A stretch of DNA of 52,534 nucleotides from Rhodovibrionaceae bacterium. GTDB taxonomy: Bacteria > Pseudomonadota > Alphaproteobacteria > Kiloniellales > DSM-21159. The notes under the pieces were generated by a model. It did not search any database. It worked only from the letters and a program-made list of their open reading frames with translations, and was not told the DNA's origin. Shown here one piece after another: positions 44,986-52,534 of this stretch; the stretch's first letter is position 1, and each line of letters starts with the position of its first letter. A program made the translations under genes and the position numbers. The DNA lies in contig JANQMX010000093.1 in NCBI GenBank assembly GCA_028279885.1, forward strand, positions 1 to 52,534, given 5' to 3'.

Positions 44986-46029
44986 ATGGGGGTCTTACCC
45001 GTTCGGACCATTGGGATCTGGATGCTGGCCGTGCCGCTTGCCATCCTGGCGATCGGCCTCGCCTTCAAAGGCATGGCCGCCGCCAACCCCTCGTTCTTCT
45101 TCACTTGGCCTTACTTTATCGAGGTGCTGATCGCCGGCTTGCTGCAGGGCGTGATGTACTCCCTGGTGGCGCTCGGCTTCGTGCTGATCTTCAAGGCCTC
45201 GGGCATCTTCAACTTCGCCCAGGGCTCGATGGTGCTCTTCGCCGCGTTGACCATCGTCGGCTTCATCGAGATGGGCACCCACTGGACCATCGCCTTCTTC
45301 ATCACCGCCGGCATCATGGTGCTGCTGGCGATCTCCGTTGAACGGATTGTGCTGCGGCCGCTGGTCAACCAGCCGCACATCATCCTCTTCATGGCGACCA
45401 TCGGGATTTTCTTCTTCCTCGACGGCTTCGCCCAGACGATCTGGGGCTCCGACGTCAAGGTGCTCGATATCGGCATCCCCAAGACGCCGATCACGGTCAT
45501 GGAGAACGCCAATCCGAGCGACCCCAACGATCCCTGGCAGTATGGCATTCTGATCAATCAGTACGACCTGATCGCCGCGGCGATCGGTGCCGTGCTGGTC
45601 ACGGTGCTGGCGATCTTCTTCCAGTACACCCGCACCGGCCGTGCGTTGCGCGCGGTGGCCGACGATCATCAGGCGGCGCTGTCGGTCGGCATTCCGCTCA
45701 AGACCATCTGGGCCATCGTCTGGTCGGTCGCCGGCATCGTGGCGTTGGTTGCCGGCATCGTGTGGGGCGGCAAGGCAGGCGTTCAGTTCTCGCTGGCGCT
45801 GATCGCCTTGAAGGCGCTGCCGGTGCTTATTCTGGGCGGCTTCACCTCGATCCCCGGCGCCATCGTCGGCGGCTTGATCATCGGGGCCGGCGAGCAGCTG
45901 GCCGAAGTCTTCCTCGGGCCGCTGTTCGGCGGCGCCATCCAGGACTGGTTCGCTTACATGCTGGCCTTGTTCGTCCTGCTGTTCCGGCCACAGGGCCTGT
46001 TCGGCGAACGCATCATCGAGAGAGTGTAG
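44986..46029 (+). CDS. livH: Branched-chain amino-acid-type ABC transporter permease (LivH-like)
   Basis: A 347-aa membrane permease with about eight to nine helices. LivH features are the GVMYSLVALGFVLIFKASGIFNFAQGSMVLF region (about 52-82) and the C-terminal GGFTSIPGAIVGGLIIGAGEQLAEV loop that contacts the ATPase. GGGAG lies upstream of ATG 44986. It pairs with LivM, which begins 4 bases after its stop. Confidence 0.93.
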   Translation: MGVLPVRTIGIWMLAVPLAILAIGLAFKGMAAANPSFFFTWPYFIEVLIAGLLQGVMYSLVALGFVLIFKASGIFNFAQGSMVLFAALTIVGFIEMGTHWTIAFFITAGIMVLLAISVERIVLRPLVNQPHIILFMATIGIFFFLDGFAQTIWGSDVKVLDIGIPKTPITVMENANPSDPNDPWQYGILINQYDLIAAAIGAVLVTVLAIFFQYTRTGRALRAVADDHQAALSVGIPLKTIWAIVWSVAGIVALVAGIVWGGKAGVQFSLALIALKALPVLILGGFTSIPGAIVGGLIIGAGEQLAEVFLGPLFGGAIQDWFAYMLALFVLLFRPQGLFGERIIERV

Positions 46030-46033
46030 CGCA

Positions 46034-47113
46034 ATGCTTTACCGCGAAGCCGGACAGTTCAAGACGAGCTATGGCGCCGACCAGGCGATCTTCCCCATCC
46101 TGCAAGACAAGCTCGGGATGATCGTCATCCTGGCGCTTGCCGTGGTCGTGGTCCCGCTCATGGCCAGCACCTACATGCTGAACTCCATCCTGATCCCTTT
46201 TCTCGTCTTCTCGATGGCGGCGATCGGGCTCAACCTGCTGACGGGCTATTGCGGGCAGCTCAGCCTCGGCACCGGCGGCTTCATGGCCTGCGGCGCCTTC
46301 TTCGCCTACAAGCTGACGACCGCCTTTCCCGAGCTGCACATCGTCTTGGTCTTTCTGCTGTCCGGCCTGGGCACGGCCATGGTCGGCATCCTGTTCGGCA
46401 TCCCCTCGCTGCGCATCAAGGGCTTCTATCTCGCGGTCGCGACCCTGGCGGCGCAGTTCTTCCTCGTCTGGATGTTCAACAAGTTCGACTGGTGGACCAA
46501 CTACAGCGCGTCCGGCGTGATCTCCGCGCCGCCGCGCGAGGTGCTGCCGGGCGCCTTCATCACCGGCACCGAGGCCGAGCCGGTCACCAAGTACTACTTC
46601 CTGCTCGGCTTCGTCGCCGTCCTGGCGCTGATTGCCAAGAACCTGGTGCGCAGCCGCATCGGCCGCGCCTGGATGGCCATTCGCGACATGGATATCGCCG
46701 CCGAGATCATCGGCATTCGGCCGCTCTGGACCAAGCTCTCGGCCTTCGCCATCAGCTCCTTCTACATCGGCATCGCTGGCGCGCTCTGGGCCTTCGTCTA
46801 TACGGGCTCGGTGGAAGCCTTGGCCTTCGAGATCAACCGCTCCTTCCAGGTGCTGTTCATGATCATCATCGGCGGGCTGGGCTCGATCCTAGGCTCCTTC
46901 CTCGGCGCCGCCTTCATCGTGCTGCTGCCGATCCTGCTGAACGCCGGCATGCTGGCCATCGATCCGACAATTTCCTCGGCTTTGGTCTCCCACATCGAAT
47001 TCATGATCTTCGGCGCGCTGATCGTGTTCTTCCTGATCGTCGAGCCGCACGGTCTGGCGCGCCTCTGGGCGCTGGCGAAGGAGAAGCTGAGACTCTGGCC
47101 TTTCCCTTACTAG
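46034..47113 (+). CDS. livM: Branched-chain amino-acid-type ABC transporter permease (LivM-like)
   Basis: A 359-aa permease, second membrane subunit. The LivM motifs are NLLTGYCGQLSLGTGGFMA (about 74-92), GIPSLRIKGFYLAVATLAAQFFL (about 121-143), and RSRIGRAWMAIRDMDIAAEIIGI, the coupling region. The C-terminus has IGGLGSILGSFLGAAFIVLLP. A 4-base gap from livH implies coupled expression. Confidence 0.93.
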   Translation: MLYREAGQFKTSYGADQAIFPILQDKLGMIVILALAVVVVPLMASTYMLNSILIPFLVFSMAAIGLNLLTGYCGQLSLGTGGFMACGAFFAYKLTTAFPELHIVLVFLLSGLGTAMVGILFGIPSLRIKGFYLAVATLAAQFFLVWMFNKFDWWTNYSASGVISAPPREVLPGAFITGTEAEPVTKYYFLLGFVAVLALIAKNLVRSRIGRAWMAIRDMDIAAEIIGIRPLWTKLSAFAISSFYIGIAGALWAFVYTGSVEALAFEINRSFQVLFMIIIGGLGSILGSFLGAAFIVLLPILLNAGMLAIDPTISSALVSHIEFMIFGALIVFFLIVEPHGLARLWALAKEKLRLWPFPY

Positions 47114-47218
47114 CGTTGACGTTTCCTCCCGCGCTCGGTGCCGTTGGCGGCGGTCCGGACGTGGTGCTAGCTTAACCGCCAAGGACGGACATCACGCCGT
47201 CCGAGCCAAACAACGATA

Positions 47219-47230
47219 GGGAGGTGATCT
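47219..47230 (+). promoter_or_regulatory. Near-ideal ribosome site of the binding protein
   Basis: GGGAGGTGATCT, a long match to the 16S rRNA 3' end, precedes ATG 47234. It fits the high expression needed for a periplasmic binding protein. A 6-bp hairpin (GGACGG 47183-47188 with CCGTCC 47197-47202) lies just upstream. Confidence 0.6.
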
Positions 47231-47233
47231 GTG

Positions 47234-48532
47234 ATGAGATCGAAGTTTATGGCGCTCGCGGTCGCGGGCATCACAGCCGCGGCGACTGCGGGAACAGCGC
47301 TGGCCGCGGACGAGCAGTACGTTCCCATGCTGGTCTACAAGTCCGGGGCCTATGCCCCGAACGGCATTCCCATCGCGCACGGTTGGGAAGACTATCTGAA
47401 GATGATCAACGCGCGCGACGGCGGTGTGAACGGCGTTCAGCTGACTTGGGCAGAGTGCGACACGGCCTACAACAACGACCGCGGCGTCGAGTGCTACGAG
47501 CGCTTGAAGCAGCCGACCGCGGCCGGTGTGCAGCCGCTCTCGACCGGCATCACCTATGCGCTGATCGAGCGCGCCACGGCCGACCAGATCCCCATTTTCT
47601 CGTCCGGCTACGGGCGGACTTCGGCGGCCTACGGGCCTGTCTTCCCCTACGTCTTCTCGGCGCCGCTGACCTACTGGTCGGGGGCCGACGTGATGATCCA
47701 GTACATCGCGGATCAGGAAGGCGGCAGCCTCGAGGGCAAGAAGATTGCCCTGGTCTACCACGACTCCGCTTACGGCAAAGAGCCGATCGCGACCTTGGAG
47801 CGCCTGGCCGAAGAGGAAGGCTTCTCGCTGCACCTGCTGCCGGTGGCCCACCCGGGTCTCGAGCAGAAAGCCACCTGGCTGCAGATCGGCCGTCAGATCC
47901 GGCCGGACTGGACCCTGATGTGGGGCTGGGGCGTGATGAACTCTACCGCCATCAAGGAGGCGGCTGCCGTCGGTTATCCCATGGACCGCTTCATCGGCAT
48001 CTGGTGGTCGGGCGCGGAGCCTGACGTGCTGCCGGCCGGCGCCCAGGCCAGCGGCTACAAGTCCCTCGGATTCCATGCGCCGGGCAGCGACTACAAGGCG
48101 CTGCAGGACGTTCTGAAGTACGTCTACGACGGTGACGAGGGTGCGGCCCGGCTGCGCGGCTGGGGCGACGTGCTCTACAACCGCGGCATCTTCTCCATGG
48201 CCATGCAGGTCGAGGCGATCCGCACGGCCCAGGGCATCCACGGCGAGAAGACGCTGACCGGCGCCCAGGTGCGCGACGGCTGGGAAGCGCTCGATCTCAA
48301 CGACGCCAAGCTGGCGTCGCTCGGCTTCGAGGGCTTCACCAAGCCGGTGCGCATCACCTGCGAGGACCATGAGGGCGGCGGCCAGGCCTTCGTTCAGCAG
48401 TGGGACGGCAACCAGTGGAGCATCATCTCCGACTGGTACAACCCGCGCCGGGACGCTCTGAAGGAAGCCTACAAAGCCGATGCGCTGGCCTATGCCGCGG
48501 AAAAGGGCATCACGCCGCGCGACTGCAGCTAA
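47234..48532 (+). CDS. ABC transporter substrate-binding protein (HAAT/Peripla_BP_6 type)
   Basis: A 432-aa periplasmic binding protein. Signal peptide about 1-24 (basic MRSKF, then ALAVAGITAAATAGTALAA). The mature part begins EQYVPMLVYKSGAYAPNGIPIAHGWEDYLKMIN and has the type-I fold, for example LVYHDSAYGKEPI. It delivers its ligand to the LivHMGF-type complex. Close relatives are often annotated as branched-chain amino-acid binding proteins, but association with two ligases suggests an organic acid. GTG 47231 is an alternative start. Position inside the operon, between livM and livF. Confidence 0.92.
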   Translation: MRSKFMALAVAGITAAATAGTALAADEQYVPMLVYKSGAYAPNGIPIAHGWEDYLKMINARDGGVNGVQLTWAECDTAYNNDRGVECYERLKQPTAAGVQPLSTGITYALIERATADQIPIFSSGYGRTSAAYGPVFPYVFSAPLTYWSGADVMIQYIADQEGGSLEGKKIALVYHDSAYGKEPIATLERLAEEEGFSLHLLPVAHPGLEQKATWLQIGRQIRPDWTLMWGWGVMNSTAIKEAAAVGYPMDRFIGIWWSGAEPDVLPAGAQASGYKSLGFHAPGSDYKALQDVLKYVYDGDEGAARLRGWGDVLYNRGIFSMAMQVEAIRTAQGIHGEKTLTGAQVRDGWEALDLNDAKLASLGFEGFTKPVRITCEDHEGGGQAFVQQWDGNQWSIISDWYNPRRDALKEAYKADALAYAAEKGITPRDCS

Positions 48533-48563
48533 GTCCATCAGGTAGAGCACGAGGAGAGCGGCC

Positions 48564-49406
48564 GTGGCAGCGGTGACGGCAGAGGAGAGCGGGGTCGGCG
48601 CGCAAGCGGCCCTGCTCGACGTCAACAACATCGAGGTCATCTACGACCATGTGATCCTCGTTCTCAAAGGCGTTTCCCTGTCGGTACCCGAGGGGGGCAT
48701 CGTCGCCCTCCTCGGGGCCAACGGCGCCGGCAAGACGACGACCCTGAAGGCGATCTCCAACCTGCTGCGCGCCGAGCGCGGCGAGGTCACCAAGGGCAGC
48801 ATCGAGCTGGGCGGCGAACGGGTGCAGGCCCTGACGCCCAACGACCTGGTCAAGCGCGGCGTCATCCAGGTCATGGAAGGGCGCCACTGCTTCGAGCATC
48901 TGACGGTCGAAGAGAACCTGCTGACCGGTGCCTACACCCGGGGCGGCGACCGCGTCGGCATCCAGCAGGACCTGGAGATGGTCTACGGCTATTTCCCGCG
49001 CTTGAAGGAGCGCCGTGGCAGCCAGGCCGGCTACACCTCGGGCGGCGAGCAGCAGATGACGGCGATCGGCCGGGCGCTGATGAGCCGGCCGAAGATGATT
49101 CTTCTCGACGAACCTTCCATGGGGCTGGCGCCGCAGCTGGTCGAGCAGATTTTCGAGATCGTCAAACGCATCAATGAGGAGGAGGGCGTCTCCATCCTCC
49201 TCGCCGAGCAGAACACCAACGTCGCGCTCAAGTACGCCCGCTACGGCTACATCCTCGAGAACGGCCGCGTCGTCCTCGACGGCGAGGCCTCGGCGCTGCG
49301 CGAGAACGAGGACGTCAAGGAGTTCTACCTCGGGCTTTCCGGCAGCGACCGCCGCAGCTATCGCGACGTCAAGCACTACAAGCGCCGCAAGCGCTGGCTG
49401 TCTTAG
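48564..49406 (+). CDS. livF: Branched-chain amino-acid-type ABC transporter ATPase (LivF-like)
   Basis: A 280-aa ATPase, second of the HAAT complex. It has Walker A GANGAGKTT (about 50-58), MEGRHCFEHLTVEENLLTGAY (LivF hallmark EGR.xF..LTVEENL), signature YTSGGEQQMTAIGRAL and Walker B MILLDEPSMGLAP. A GTG start is preceded by GAGGAG at 7 bases. The C-terminal ~25 residues are basic (DVKHYKRRKRWLS) and longer than E. coli LivF. It is followed directly by an A+T-rich insertion. Confidence 0.92.
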   Translation: MAAVTAEESGVGAQAALLDVNNIEVIYDHVILVLKGVSLSVPEGGIVALLGANGAGKTTTLKAISNLLRAERGEVTKGSIELGGERVQALTPNDLVKRGVIQVMEGRHCFEHLTVEENLLTGAYTRGGDRVGIQQDLEMVYGYFPRLKERRGSQAGYTSGGEQQMTAIGRALMSRPKMILLDEPSMGLAPQLVEQIFEIVKRINEEEGVSILLAEQNTNVALKYARYGYILENGRVVLDGEASALRENEDVKEFYLGLSGSDRRSYRDVKHYKRRKRWLS

Positions 49407-49412
49407 TCTGCA

Positions 49413-50039
49413 ATGAACCTCGACATTACGGTTCTACAGATAGGGCTAATATTTTTTCCTGGAATAATTTGGGCGTCAATTCATCGTCGTTTTGTTGCAC
49501 GCGAGGCGACCGGGAGTTTTGACTTTCTGGTGCTTTGCTTTGTTTTTGGCATTGTGTCGTATATCGTCAGTTTTGTTGTTTATTCAGCGTTTGACGAGAT
49601 TCATCCGTTTCAACGCTTTTTTGAGAGTCCATCCACAGTTGATTTACCGTTTGTTTCAATACAAGACCTTGTAATTTCAACGATAGTAGCTTTGCTATTG
49701 GCGCTTATGTGGACGTACGCATCTAATTATAAAATTGATGTTCGTATTATGAGATTTATCAAGGCAAGTAAATCTTATGGAGATGAAGATCTGTGGGATT
49801 ATACGTTCAATAGTCCGAAGCCTTATGTTGAATATGTGCACGTGCGTGATTTCAATCGTAAGCTGATTTATTGTGGCTGGGTGGATGCGTTTTCGGGAAG
49901 CGGTAAGCTACGTGAGCTCTTGCTGAGAGATGTGATAGTGTATGGATTAGACGCAGAAGAGCTCTATCGGGTGCCATCGCTGTATGTGTCCAGCGAACCT
50001 GGCCAGTGGCAAGTCGATTTCCCATATGAGGATGACTAA
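49413..50039 (+). CDS. DUF6338-like membrane protein
   Basis: A 208-aa protein with three hydrophobic segments (about 7-24, 38-60 and 88-106), then a cytosolic C-terminal half of about 100 residues that resembles DUF6338 (SYGDEDLWDYTF, VHVRDFNRKLIYCGWVDAFSGSG, REL.L.DVIVY). Function unknown. It is far more A+T-rich than the flanking liv genes and the ligase, and sits exactly between them, so recent acquisition is likely. A small basic-protein gene follows after 11 bases. My family call comes from the C-terminal pattern and is moderate. Confidence 0.7.
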   Translation: MNLDITVLQIGLIFFPGIIWASIHRRFVAREATGSFDFLVLCFVFGIVSYIVSFVVYSAFDEIHPFQRFFESPSTVDLPFVSIQDLVISTIVALLLALMWTYASNYKIDVRIMRFIKASKSYGDEDLWDYTFNSPKPYVEYVHVRDFNRKLIYCGWVDAFSGSGKLRELLLRDVIVYGLDAEELYRVPSLYVSSEPGQWQVDFPYEDD

Positions 50040-50050
50040 CGAGGACGAGA

Positions 50051-50200
50051 ATGTCTCACACCAACCAAACGACAAAGCCAAGAATCACAGGCGGGTTGGA
50101 AAGGAAGGGCGGTGTAAACGCATCGACTCAGATTACTAAGCGCCCGCCGCCGCCAAAGCCGATAAAGCTGAAGCCCGAGGCAAGTTCAAAGAAGAACTGA
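50051..50200 (+). CDS. 49-aa basic, Pro/Lys-rich small protein
   Basis: A complete small ORF, ATG 50051 to TGA 50200, with GAGGACGAG just upstream. It encodes a 49-aa soluble peptide with no hydrophobic segment: N-terminal MSHTNQTTKPRITGGLERKG and a tail containing ITKRPPPPKPIKLKP and ASSKKN. It lies 11 bases after the DUF6338-like gene and shares its unusual base use at the start, so the two probably moved together. It may be a partner that binds the membrane protein's cytosolic domain. No known family. Confidence 0.6.
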   Translation: MSHTNQTTKPRITGGLERKGGVNASTQITKRPPPPKPIKLKPEASSKKN

Positions 50201-50207
50201 GCCCCTT

Positions 50208-51443
50208 ATGGCCGATTACTACGACGCGCTGGAGACACGCAGCTCTGACGCCCGCGCGGAGGCAACGCTTGTCGCCCTCAAGGCGCAGCTTGCCCATGCC
50301 AAGGCTGAGAGCGCGGCCTACGGCGAGTTGCTGGCGGATGTCGAGCCGGAGGCCTTCACCGGGCTCGGCGACCTGGCGCGTCTGCCTGTGGTGCGCAAAT
50401 CGGCGCTGGTCGAGCGGCAGGCCGCCGAGCCGCCCTTCGGCGGACTGAACGCCATCGCGCCCGGCCAGGCAGGGCGCATCTTCACCTCGCCGGGGCCGCT
50501 CTACGAGCTGGAGGCGCGGGAGAGCGACTACGGGCGCATGGCCCGCGCGCTCTTCGCCGCGGGATTCCGCCCCGGCGATGTCGTCCACAACGCGCTGTCC
50601 TATCACCTGACGCCGGGCGGCTGGATCATGGACGCCGGTGCGCGCCAGCTCGGCTGCGCGGTGATCCCCGCCGGGATCGGGCAGAGCGAGCAGCAGGCCC
50701 AGGCCGTCGCCCATTTGCGGCCCCAGGGCTATGTCGGCACCCCGGACTTCCTCAAGGTCATCCTCGACAAGGCGGCGGAACTCGGTCTGGACGGCAGCTC
50801 CATCGTCCGGGCCTTGGTGTCCGGCGGCGCGCTCTTCCCCAGCCTGCGCGCCGAGTACCAGGAGCGCGGCATCGCCGTGCTGCAGTGCTTCGCCACGGCG
50901 GAGCTTGGCCTGGTCGCCTATGAGACCCGCGCCGACGAAGGGATGCTCGTCGACGAGGGGGTGATCGTGGAGATCGTCCGGCCCGGCTCAGGCGAGCCGG
51001 TGCCCGATGGAGAGGTGGGCGAGTTGGTGGTGACCAACCTGCAGCCGGCCTATCCGCTGATTCGTTTCGCCACCGGCGACCTCTCGGCGGTCAAGCCGGG
51101 GCTGAGCGCCTGCGGGCGAACCAACCAGCGCATCGCCGGCTGGATGGGCCGCGCCGACCAGACCACCAAGGTCAAGGGCATGTTCGTCCATCCCGAGCAG
51201 GTGGCCGAGGTGGTCAAGCGCCACGGTGCGATCCGCAAAGCCCGCCTGGTGGTGACCCGCGCCGGCGAGGCCGACGAGATGACCTTGCGCTGCGAGGTGA
51301 CCGAACGATCCGAGGGCCTGGCCGCCGCCATCGCCGACACCTTGCGGAGCGTCTGCAAGCTACGCGGGACGGTGGCTCTGGAAGAGGGCGGTGCCCTGCC
51401 CAACGACGGCAAGGTGATCGAGGACGCCCGCGCCTACGAGTGA
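50208..51443 (+). CDS. Phenylacetate-CoA-ligase-like AMP-dependent synthetase
   Basis: A 411-aa adenylate-forming enzyme of the PaaK-type subgroup, shorter than fatty-acid ligases. Features include GRIFTSPGPLYELE (about 85-98, altered P-loop: SSGTTG is not present), GGALFPSLRAEYQERG (about 205-220), and the C-terminal FATGDLSAVKPG and GRADQTTKVKGMFVHPEQVAEV (about 318-339) typical of PaaK. The atypical P-loop suggests a specialised or weak adenylation step. Originally it would have followed livF directly. Substrate unknown; likely an aromatic or other carboxylate brought in by the liv-type transporter. Confidence 0.8.
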   Translation: MADYYDALETRSSDARAEATLVALKAQLAHAKAESAAYGELLADVEPEAFTGLGDLARLPVVRKSALVERQAAEPPFGGLNAIAPGQAGRIFTSPGPLYELEARESDYGRMARALFAAGFRPGDVVHNALSYHLTPGGWIMDAGARQLGCAVIPAGIGQSEQQAQAVAHLRPQGYVGTPDFLKVILDKAAELGLDGSSIVRALVSGGALFPSLRAEYQERGIAVLQCFATAELGLVAYETRADEGMLVDEGVIVEIVRPGSGEPVPDGEVGELVVTNLQPAYPLIRFATGDLSAVKPGLSACGRTNQRIAGWMGRADQTTKVKGMFVHPEQVAEVVKRHGAIRKARLVVTRAGEADEMTLRCEVTERSEGLAAAIADTLRSVCKLRGTVALEEGGALPNDGKVIEDARAYE

Positions 51444-51466
51444 GCCCGTCATGATCGCGCCGCGCT

Positions 51467-52120
51467 ATGGCTGACAATCTCTTCGACACCGCCGATCGCG
51501 CGCTCGACACCGTCGTCGCCGGGCTCGGCCGCCTGCACCGCGATGCCGAGGGCGTCGGCGAAACCCTGGAGAGGTTGGGAGAGCAGGCGCGCCCGCGGGA
51601 TGTGCCGCCGACGCCGCAGCAGGATCCGGCTTGCCGCCACCTGACTGTGGGGCTTGCCTCGGCGCGGCAGGTCGACAGCGCGCTGGCGGAAGCCCTGGCG
51701 GCGCTGGCGCCCTTGCTGCATTGGCAGCGCATCCCCGAGCACGTGCCGCACCCGCCGGACCCCTTCATGGACGACTACGCCTTCGCCAAGATCTTCGGCC
51801 CCCAGGGCGTCTATCCCGGCGAGGACTTCATGATGGGGCTCTTCATCATCGGGCCGCGGCAGTTCTATCCGACCCACTTGCACCAGGCGCCCGAGCTCTA
51901 TTGGCTGTTCTCAGGCCCGACCGAGTGGCGCTTCGGCGAGGAAGCGCCCTGGGAGACGAAGCCGCCGGGCGCGCTGCACTGGAACAGGCCCTATCACCCC
52001 CATGCCATGCGGACGGGCGACGTGCCTTTCTTCGCCCTCTGGGCCTGGACCCGCGACATCGACGGCGACTACAGCATCGTCGGCGCCGAGGGCGCGGTGC
52101 CGCTCAATCGCCAGGGGTGA
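51467..52120 (+). CDS. DddL/DddQ-like cupin (dimethylsulfoniopropionate lyase family)
   Basis: A 217-aa protein with a helical N-terminal part and a C-terminal cupin. The metal-site motif is YPTHLHQAPELYWLFSG: His137, His139, Glu143 and Tyr145. The second cupin motif supplies His177/His179 (NRPYHPHAMRTG). This HxH...E...H set matches DMSP lyases of the DddL/DddQ type, which release dimethyl sulfide and acrylate. Many family members near transporters have not been tested as lyases. It begins 23 bases after the ligase and may use the same substrate chain, since an acyl-CoA ligase could also activate acrylate or DMSP-type acids. Confidence 0.72.
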   Translation: MADNLFDTADRALDTVVAGLGRLHRDAEGVGETLERLGEQARPRDVPPTPQQDPACRHLTVGLASARQVDSALAEALAALAPLLHWQRIPEHVPHPPDPFMDDYAFAKIFGPQGVYPGEDFMMGLFIIGPRQFYPTHLHQAPELYWLFSGPTEWRFGEEAPWETKPPGALHWNRPYHPHAMRTGDVPFFALWAWTRDIDGDYSIVGAEGAVPLNRQG

Positions 52121-52180
52121 GCATCACAGTGCCTCCGGATGACTGTCTGAGAGAAACCACCAGCGTTGCCGCACCTCCTT

Positions 52181-52227
52181 TCGTCACCCCGGCCAAGGGC
52201 GAAGCCCGCGTCCGGGATGACGTTCTG
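52181..52227 (+). repeat. Truncated bipartite repeat
   Basis: CGTCACCCCGGCC followed directly by GGGATGACGTTCTGG: the left start joined to the right end with the middle missing. Confidence 0.65.
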
Positions 52228-52259
52228 GGATGGGGCGCCGCCGTTGCTGCACCTCCTTT

Positions 52260-52380
52260 CGTCACCCCGGAGGAGCCTCGCGAGAGGCGACATCCGGGGT
52301 CCAGCCACACGCTCGGTCCCTGCCCACCGCTGGATCCTCGGTTCGCCCCGCTGCGCGGCGCGCCCAAGGATGACGTTCTG
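52260..52380 (+). repeat. Bipartite intergenic repeat
   Basis: CGTCACCCCGG...CCGGGGTCCAGCCACA with ACCGCTGGATCCTCGG...CGCCCAAGGATGACGTTCTG at the end, very like 18736-18837. Confidence 0.8.
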
Positions 52381-52412
52381 AGAGGAACCAGAGGCGGCGC
52401 AACCCCTCCACT

Positions 52413-52450
52413 CGTCGCCCCGGACGCGTCAGCGATCCGGGGTCCATATG
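52413..52450 (+). repeat. Partial bipartite repeat (left half)
   Basis: CGTCGCCCCGGACGC..GATCCGGGGTCCATATG. With the two preceding copies it fills the 414-base end of the window after the cupin gene; no gene is seen there. Confidence 0.6.
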
Positions 52451-52534
52451 TGGACGGCCCCCTTTTTGCCAGAGCGTGAAGTTGGTTTTGACCGGGTCGC
52501 TTGCATCCATATGTCCGGCCTGTTTGCGCGGCGC

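Overview
The window reads as chromosomal DNA of a high-G+C alphaproteobacterium, most likely Rhodospirillales-like. The evidence is gene order and gene content: rnd-kdsD-lptC-lptA-lptB-rpoN-hpf-ptsN in one direction, gltD upstream of gltB as in Azospirillum, a DivL-type histidine-kinase homologue with Tyr in place of the phospho-acceptor His, an Hsp20/DUF1150 pair behind a heat-shock promoter and a ROSE-like RNA thermometer, and a DddL/DddQ-like cupin. I cannot name the genus.

Layout. 1-281 is a large DNA palindrome made from an IS end and a C/G-rich hairpin. 321-8546 holds an NDUFA9-like NAD(P)-binding protein (minus), RNase D, and a lipopolysaccharide-transport / sigma-54 / ribosome-hibernation / PTS-Ntr block. 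9018-9949 is the heat-shock unit (minus). 10093-15018 has a small secreted protein and a phosphonate-type ABC transporter (phnC, D, E, E2). 15316-17069 holds a PEP-CTERM-like secreted protein, a HigBA toxin-antitoxin pair and tRNA-Ala(GGC). 17329-18647 is an apparently intact IS481-family element. 18863-27244 holds uppP (minus), gltD-gltB, a GNAT and a GST. 27245-31099 has intergenic repeats around a DUF2946 protein and a TonB-dependent receptor. 31100-34729 has four metabolic or unknown genes. 34730-37500 is a lower-G+C accessory island with three co-directional genes: a one-TM protein, a leaderless subtilisin-like protease, and a free-standing I9-like propeptide/inhibitor domain. 37526-41740 holds an unknown conserved protein, divL and ahcY. 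42118-52120 holds an acyl-CoA synthetase, a complete branched-chain-amino-acid-type ABC transporter, a phenylacetate-CoA-ligase-like enzyme and the DddL-like cupin. An A+T-rich pair (a DUF6338-like membrane protein and a 49-aa basic protein) is spliced in between livF and the ligase.

How genes work together. kdsD makes the Kdo precursor and lptCAB moves LPS across the periplasm; rpoN, hpf and ptsN add nitrogen/stress control. gltDB makes glutamate. The liv-type transporter with its two ligases looks like an uptake-and-CoA-activation unit for an unknown carboxylate. The best candidate for an undescribed system is the protease island: protease, trans-encoded inhibitor-like domain and small membrane protein, which could form a self-restrained proteolytic switch or defence module.

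Two repeat families stand out. One is a bipartite repeat of about 100-190 bp with CCCCGG...CCGGGG arms, found downstream of genes. The other is a C/G-rich hairpin family that sits beside the IS481 ends.
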